64,000 bases of DNA from Paenibacillus auburnensis (lineage in GTDB: Bacteria > Bacillota > Bacilli > Paenibacillales > Paenibacillaceae): positions 186,001-250,000 of the forward strand of contig NZ_CAKMMG010000007.1 in assembly GCF_927798115.1 (NCBI RefSeq), given 5' to 3'. The notes beneath the pieces are model-generated. The model saw only the letters and a list, made by a program, of their open reading frames with translations. It was not told where the DNA came from and did no database searches. Of the stretch, positions 60,207 to 64,000 are shown piece by piece. Position numbers and translations under genes: made by a program. Within the stretch, counting starts at the first letter, position 1, and each line of letters begins with the position of its first letter.

Positions 60207-60573
60207 GTAGCCATTATTGAATACGGACAATTACGGAGGTTCACCCGACTGATGAAGAACTAACACGTTTCCTAATGAAGACCAGCTCACTTGTGATGTG
60301 CACATTAGCACAAGCCACGGGACACCCGCTAGCGGGTGTACGGTCAGGGATACGTGTGTCTGTCGGGACCTTTACGATGCTATAGAGAAACAGAACCGGG
60401 AATAGCAGCTGCCTGCTTCACAGGAGACTGCCCCTGGTGATGTTTTATTTAGAGCACCGTACTCCCTTCATACGTTTCCTGTACCGCAGCCTGCTGGCTG
60501 CGGTTTTTTTGTTACTGTCCGCAGCAGAGGCTTCAGTACGTACAGATGATTTAAGGAAGCGGAGGAATGAAAT
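60207..60573 (+). promoter_or_regulatory. Long structured attenuator leader of the ABC-F gene
   Basis: The leader holds a GGAGG site (60235-60239) followed by a tiny frame ATG-AAG-AAC-TAA (60252-60263). A second frame, 60275-60385, could encode 36 residues starting MKTSSLV. A CTTGTG/CACAAG stem lies at about 60289-60313, and a perfect palindrome ACACCCGCTAGCGGGTGT at 60322-60339. A rho-independent terminator at 60484-60510 precedes the structural gene. The layout resembles ribosome-mediated attenuation used for antibiotic-resistance ABC-F genes. The inducing drug cannot be told from sequence. Confidence 0.7.
60484..60510 (+). terminator. Attenuator terminator within the ABC-F leader
   Basis: CCGCAGCC (60484-60491) and GGCTGCGG (60496-60503) with a 4-base loop are followed by seven T. 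It stands 64 bp before the ABC-F start. Confidence 0.9.
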
Positions 60574-62409
60574 ATGACCTTAATTAAAGTGAAAAACATA
60601 AAAAAAGAGTGGAACGGGGTATCCCTGTTTGAAGGGGTGTCCTTTGAAATTACCGAAGGAGAGCGGGTGCTGCTGTTCGGGCGCAATGGCATCGGCAAAA
60701 CAACGCTGCTGCAGGGGCTGCTCGGCAGACTGGCTTTTGAGGAGGGCAGTGTCTACTGCGGACTGGACCGGGAGGAATGGGGGGTACTGGATCAGCAGCT
60801 TGGGATTCAATCCGAAGTAAGCACCCTTGAATTCGTTTTATCGGCTTCAGGGCGGCTTGCAGAGCTGAAGCACAGATTGGAGCAGCTGGCCCGCAGGCTG
60901 GAAGAGACAGGGGGGACGGATGAGGAGGCTGTTGCCGAATATGGCGAAGCCTACGACAGCTACGTGCAGCTGGACGGTTACGGCTGGGAAGCCAAAGCGG
61001 AGAAATGCCTCAGGCAGCTGAAGCTGGAGCCATCCCTGTGGAGTCAGCCCTACCGCCTGCTCAGCGGGGGGCAGAAGACGAGGGTGCAGCTCGCTGCATT
61101 GCTCGCCCGGCAGCCGAAGCTGCTGATACTGGATGAGCCGACCAATCACTTGGACGAAGACACGATGGAGTGGCTGGAAGAGTGGGTGCGGACCTATCCG
61201 GGCACGGTGCTCTATGTGTCACATGACCGCACCTTTATTAACCGGACCGCTACCAGTGTGCTGGAACTAAGCCCGTCAGGCTGCCGACGCTATCCCGGAG
61301 CCTATACGCAGTACAGGGAGCAGAAGGAATTGGAAGCGCGGACGCTGGAGGGGCAGCACCGGAAGCAGGAGCTGGAGAAGGAGAAGCTCCTGGAGAGCAT
61401 CCGCCGGTATGCCCTTTGGTTCCAGCAGGCGCACAGTGCTGCCAGGCAGAATGATTTCCGGCGGGCGAAATCGAAGAAGAACGTCTCCCGGTTACACGCC
61501 AAGGAAGCCAGCCTGGAGCGGCTGGAGAAGAACCGTGTGGAGCTGCCGAAGGCGGCGCCCAAGCTGAATATGAAGCTGGAAAGCGAAGTCTTCCAGGGTG
61601 ATGCACTTCTGGATTTGCAGGATATCACCTTAGCCTACGACGGCAGGCCGCCGCTGCTGGAGCACTTTGGACTGTCGCTGCGGCGGGGTGACCGGCTGGC
61701 GGTCCTGGGACCGAACGGAGCCGGCAAATCATCGCTGCTGAAGCTGATATCAGGGATTACGCAGCCGGCCGGAGGCTATGTGCGTGTTCATCCCTGCACG
61801 AAGATCGGGTATTTTGCCCAGGAGCTGGATCATCTGAAACCTGACTCGACCATCCTGGACAGCCTGCTCGAGCTGCCGGGCATGACGCAGACAGAGGCGC
61901 GGACCATTCTAGGCTGCTTTTTATTCCCGCGGGAGGATGTTTTTAAGACCATCGGAGACTTAAGCCTGGGCGAGAAATGCCGGGTGGCCTTCCTGCGTTT
62001 GTATTTCGGTAAGGCTAACCTGCTGGTACTGGATGAGCCGACGAATTATCTGGACATCGACACCCGGGAACGGGTGGAAGAAGCGCTTGCGGCTTACCCC
62101 GGCGGGCTGGTTATTGTCTCGCATGACCGTTATCTCCACGCTAAAGTCGCTAACCGGCTGCTGCTGCTTGGACGCGGGCAGAAACCGCAGTTCTTTCCGG
62201 GAACCTTTGCCGAATATACTTCCAGGGAACGCAGCCGGATACTTAGCCCCGAGGAACAATCCCGCGAAGGAGAGCTCCGGTTACTGGAAATGCGGCTGGC
62301 CGGGCTGATGCGGAGTGAACCTGCAGAGACGGAGCATGAGAACCGGGAGCTGCTGCGGGAGATTGTAAGCCTGCGGCAGGAGATTGGCGAATTCATGGAG
62401 GGAAATTGA
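60574..62409 (+). CDS. ABC-F family ATPase, probable ribosomal protection (antibiotic resistance type)
   Basis: A 611-residue soluble protein with two ABC domains and no membrane segments. First domain: Walker A GRNGIGKT (36-43), signature LSGGQKTRVQ, Walker B LLILDEPTNHLD. A linker of about 80 residues rich in charged helices (residues about 245-330) would reach the ribosomal exit or peptidyl centre. Second domain: GPNGAGKSS, LSLGEKCRV, LLVLDEPTNYLD. A C-terminal coiled extension follows. The inducible-type leader upstream suggests an ARE ABC-F of the Vga/Lsa/VmlR kind. ATG 60574 has GGAGG eight bases upstream. Confidence 0.9.
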   Translation: MTLIKVKNIKKEWNGVSLFEGVSFEITEGERVLLFGRNGIGKTTLLQGLLGRLAFEEGSVYCGLDREEWGVLDQQLGIQSEVSTLEFVLSASGRLAELKHRLEQLARRLEETGGTDEEAVAEYGEAYDSYVQLDGYGWEAKAEKCLRQLKLEPSLWSQPYRLLSGGQKTRVQLAALLARQPKLLILDEPTNHLDEDTMEWLEEWVRTYPGTVLYVSHDRTFINRTATSVLELSPSGCRRYPGAYTQYREQKELEARTLEGQHRKQELEKEKLLESIRRYALWFQQAHSAARQNDFRRAKSKKNVSRLHAKEASLERLEKNRVELPKAAPKLNMKLESEVFQGDALLDLQDITLAYDGRPPLLEHFGLSLRRGDRLAVLGPNGAGKSSLLKLISGITQPAGGYVRVHPCTKIGYFAQELDHLKPDSTILDSLLELPGMTQTEARTILGCFLFPREDVFKTIGDLSLGEKCRVAFLRLYFGKANLLVLDEPTNYLDIDTRERVEEALAAYPGGLVIVSHDRYLHAKVANRLLLLGRGQKPQFFPGTFAEYTSRERSRILSPEEQSREGELRLLEMRLAGLMRSEPAETEHENRELLREIVSLRQEIGEFMEGN

Positions 62410-62467
62410 AAAATATGGAGAATTTAATAGAATAATGAAAAGCTTTTTATGAGGGAGGCACTCTCAA

Positions 62468-62896
62468 ATGCGGATGAGGGAAATCAAGCTTATGGCTTCG
62501 CTGCTGCTTCTGTTCAGTCTGGCCATACCGGTACCATTCACCTCCGCGGCGGCTGGAAATGTAAAAATTAAGGTCACACTGGTCAGTATGGAGCTCACCG
62601 AAAATAATCATGTGGGCAATGAATGGTACACGGCAGGTTATATCAACGGAAAAGAGATTGCTGAAGGTTCGTCAATGGTTCTGGATCTGAAGACAACGGA
62701 AAGCGTCAAGCTGAAGGCCTATGCGGAGGAACAAGACAAGATACCGGATTCGGCAGAGGCGAGTGTCTCTATCCTGGCTTCTGCAGTGACCAAAACGATC
62801 TCCAAAGCCGTTAAAGTTACCGTAACCGAAAACCGGGGGCGCTACTCCGGCAATACGGCGACTTGGAAGTTTACTTTTAAAGTAGAGAAGCAGTAG
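62468..62896 (+). CDS. Small secreted protein of unknown function
   Basis: A 142-residue protein with a signal peptide (residues 1-28, cleavage near SAAAG). The mature part is beta-rich with LVSMELTENNHVGNEWYTAG and ends in ATWKFTFKVEKQ. I recognise no domain. ATG 62468 has GGGAGG nine bases upstream. It lies 59 bp after the ABC-F gene and 87 bp before the RDD gene; co-expression is uncertain. Confidence 0.75.
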   Translation: MRMREIKLMASLLLLFSLAIPVPFTSAAAGNVKIKVTLVSMELTENNHVGNEWYTAGYINGKEIAEGSSMVLDLKTTESVKLKAYAEEQDKIPDSAEASVSILASAVTKTISKAVKVTVTENRGRYSGNTATWKFTFKVEKQ

Positions 62897-62982
62897 GGCA
62901 ACAGGAGGGGAAATGAAGAGAAACAGCCTGCGGTAAAGATAATTGGGATGAATAGTCTAGCCATAGGATTTGGAGGAACGAA

Positions 62983-63534
62983 ATGGAGCGAGATATAACA
63001 GAACACCTGGCAGAGTACGATTACGTAGGATTTTGGCAAAGAGTACTGATCAGCCTGCTGGATTTTCTGATATTGGCGATTCCGGCTTATTTTTTGAACA
63101 GATGGGCTGTTTCGGCAGCCGAACAGTATCATTCGGGGATTCCGTTATGGATTCAATGGGTGCTGCTGACGCTGTTTAATATTTTTATGGTTGTCCGGTA
63201 TGGCGGAACTCCGGGAAGACTGCTCTTGCGGACGAGGATTGTGAATGAACGCGGGGAATATCCTACGGTCAAGCAGGCGTTCATCCGTTATACTTTTTAT
63301 TTGATCAACTCGCTGCTGGGAGTCATCGTTACGGCCGGGGATGGTTCGGTGTCCGGGGTCGATAATTATTATTCGAATTGGGTGCCGCTTTCCACCGCGC
63401 TTATTGAGATTGTCAGCTTCGTTATCCTCGTTGATTGTCTGATTATTGTATTTTCCCGGCGCAACCGAGCGTTCCATGATGTGATGGCTGACACCTATGT
63501 GGTGAAGAAGGCAGCGCTGGATGAGCTGAAGTAA
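62983..63534 (+). CDS. RDD-family membrane protein
   Basis: A 183-residue protein with about four membrane helices. It has the family arginine/aspartate pattern: YVGFWQRVLISLLDFLILA in helix 1, GGTPGRLLLRTRIVNERGEY in the loop, and NRAFHDVMADTYVV at the end. RDD proteins are often transporters or cell-envelope factors of unknown function. ATG 62983 has GGAGG upstream. A terminator follows. Confidence 0.88.
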   Translation: MERDITEHLAEYDYVGFWQRVLISLLDFLILAIPAYFLNRWAVSAAEQYHSGIPLWIQWVLLTLFNIFMVVRYGGTPGRLLLRTRIVNERGEYPTVKQAFIRYTFYLINSLLGVIVTAGDGSVSGVDNYYSNWVPLSTALIEIVSFVILVDCLIIVFSRRNRAFHDVMADTYVVKKAALDELK

Positions 63535-63535
63535 G

Positions 63536-63586
63536 AAAAGGGACGGACAACAGGCAGCATTGCTGCCGGTGTTGACCGTCCCTTTT
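63536..63586. terminator. Bidirectional terminator at the RDD gene end
   Basis: AAAAGGGACGG and CCGTCCCTTTT form an 11-bp stem with an inner GGCAGC/GCTGCC hairpin; it sits between convergent genes. Confidence 0.9.
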
Positions 63587-63613
63587 GTGTTGTCTGGGGC
63601 CTGCAGTCCGCCG

Positions 63614-64000
63614 TCAGCCCACCTCCAGTACCGCCTGGATGAATGCCTTCAGCGCCGACGGATTGCCCTCCCGGGTCCACTGCTCCAGGGCTTCATGCTG
63701 CCCCTTCACATATGCAGCCAGCTTCTCGCTGAGCAGCTGGTCGAAAGCCTCCGGCTGCCCGGCACGCTCCGCCTGAAGCTTAAGGATCAGTAGCGGCCAA
63801 GTGTAGCCGCCTTGGCTAAACATATGCTCTGGATAACGTTCCGCCAGCTTCAGAACCGAGGACAAAGGCTGCCCGGCAGCCAGCTCTGCGGCCAGATAGC
63901 TGCCGACAAAGCGGTGGCTGGGGTCTTCCTTCATTGATATCGCCAGCTGCTCCCGTGCTTCGTCCAAGCGGCCTTGAAGCATCAAAGCAGTGGCGTTGAG
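63614..64000 (-). CDS. Partial TPR-like protein, continuing beyond the window
   Basis: On the minus strand the frame is open to the right edge and ends at 63614, giving about 128 residues. ALMLQGRLDEAREQLAISMK and LAERYPEHMF fit a TPR-type helical repeat protein. The N-terminus is outside the window, so I cannot say more. The end lies close to the bidirectional terminator. Confidence 0.7.
   Translation of the reverse strand, partial: LNATALMLQGRLDEAREQLAISMKEDPSHRFVGSYLAAELAAGQPLSSVLKLAERYPEHMFSQGGYTWPLLILKLQAERAGQPEAFDQLLSEKLAAYVKGQHEALEQWTREGNPSALKAFIQAVLEVG

Noticed and set aside
60207..60573. T-box or known metabolite riboswitch upstream of the ABC-F gene
   Set aside because: No T-box sequence (AGGGTGGNACCGCG-like) or other riboswitch core was found; the mini-ORF and attenuator layout fits drug-induced control better.

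Overview
The window looks like chromosomal DNA of an endospore-forming, low-to-medium GC member of the Bacillota, most likely Paenibacillus or a close relative. The evidence is a hut operon with the HutP antiterminator, a CcpN/PPDK-regulator/GlpX block, a ger spore-germination operon, strong AGGAGG-type ribosome binding sites, frequent TTG/GTG starts, and arrays of intergenic repeats. I identified no rRNA, tRNA, CRISPR array or intact insertion sequence. The only clear transposon trace is a frameshifted IS1595-type remnant near 13.3-13.6 kb.

Layout. 0-3.2 kb: the end of an unidentified gene, then a two-gene operon of a cobalamin-binding protein with CarH-type photoreceptor motifs and a hybrid histidine kinase without its own input domain. 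3.3-11.8 kb: histidine utilisation (hutP, hutH, hutU, hutI, an M20 amidohydrolase and a HutF-like deiminase), with HutP-type UAG repeats in two leader positions. 11.8-13.7 kb: an AT-richer block (SDR, HxlR regulator, transposase remnant). 13.7-21.6 kb: small metabolic genes (RibD-like reductase, GNAT, ZIP transporter, two aldo/keto reductases, AraC regulator, [2Fe-2S] protein, YsnF-type stress protein). 21.7-24.3 kb: glpX, PPDK regulatory protein and ccpN, a glycolysis/gluconeogenesis switch. 24.5-30 kb: EamA exporter with a divergent MocR regulator, then feoA and a FeoB split into two genes. 30.5-38.8 kb: SRPBCC protein, WYL regulator, a five-gene ger operon with two permeases and a small D-type subunit, and a phosphodiester glycosidase. 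39-43.8 kb: histidine phosphatase, GGDEF protein, GDPD-MFS pair and small membrane proteins. 44.2-48.9 kb: a sugar-catabolic cluster (DUF386, AraC, Gfo/Idh/MocA, ThuA, TIM-barrel isomerase). 49-51.3 kb: an ECF41-type sigma factor co-transcribed with an FAD oxidoreductase behind a matching ECF41 promoter. 51.8-60.1 kb: GNAT, CutC, an SPFH/NAD-kinase-like pair behind a palindromic operator, a Gln-rich protein, an L,D-transpeptidase, a TPR-SUKH protein, a phosphoesterase and a P-loop kinase. 60.1-62.4 kb: an ABC-F gene behind a long attenuator-type leader. 62.4-64 kb: a secreted protein, an RDD protein and a partial TPR-like protein.

Several intergenic regions carry unusual repeats. Three arrays share a 51-bp period and a palindromic core. 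Two copies of a ~210-bp element have a 14-bp stem whose arms differ by compensatory changes. A 64-bp unit occurs at two loci, and there is an 11-bp minisatellite. Together with the cobalamin-sensor/kinase pair and the ABC-F leader, these are the most interesting parts of the window. All functional calls come from reading motifs and gene order; no database search was possible.
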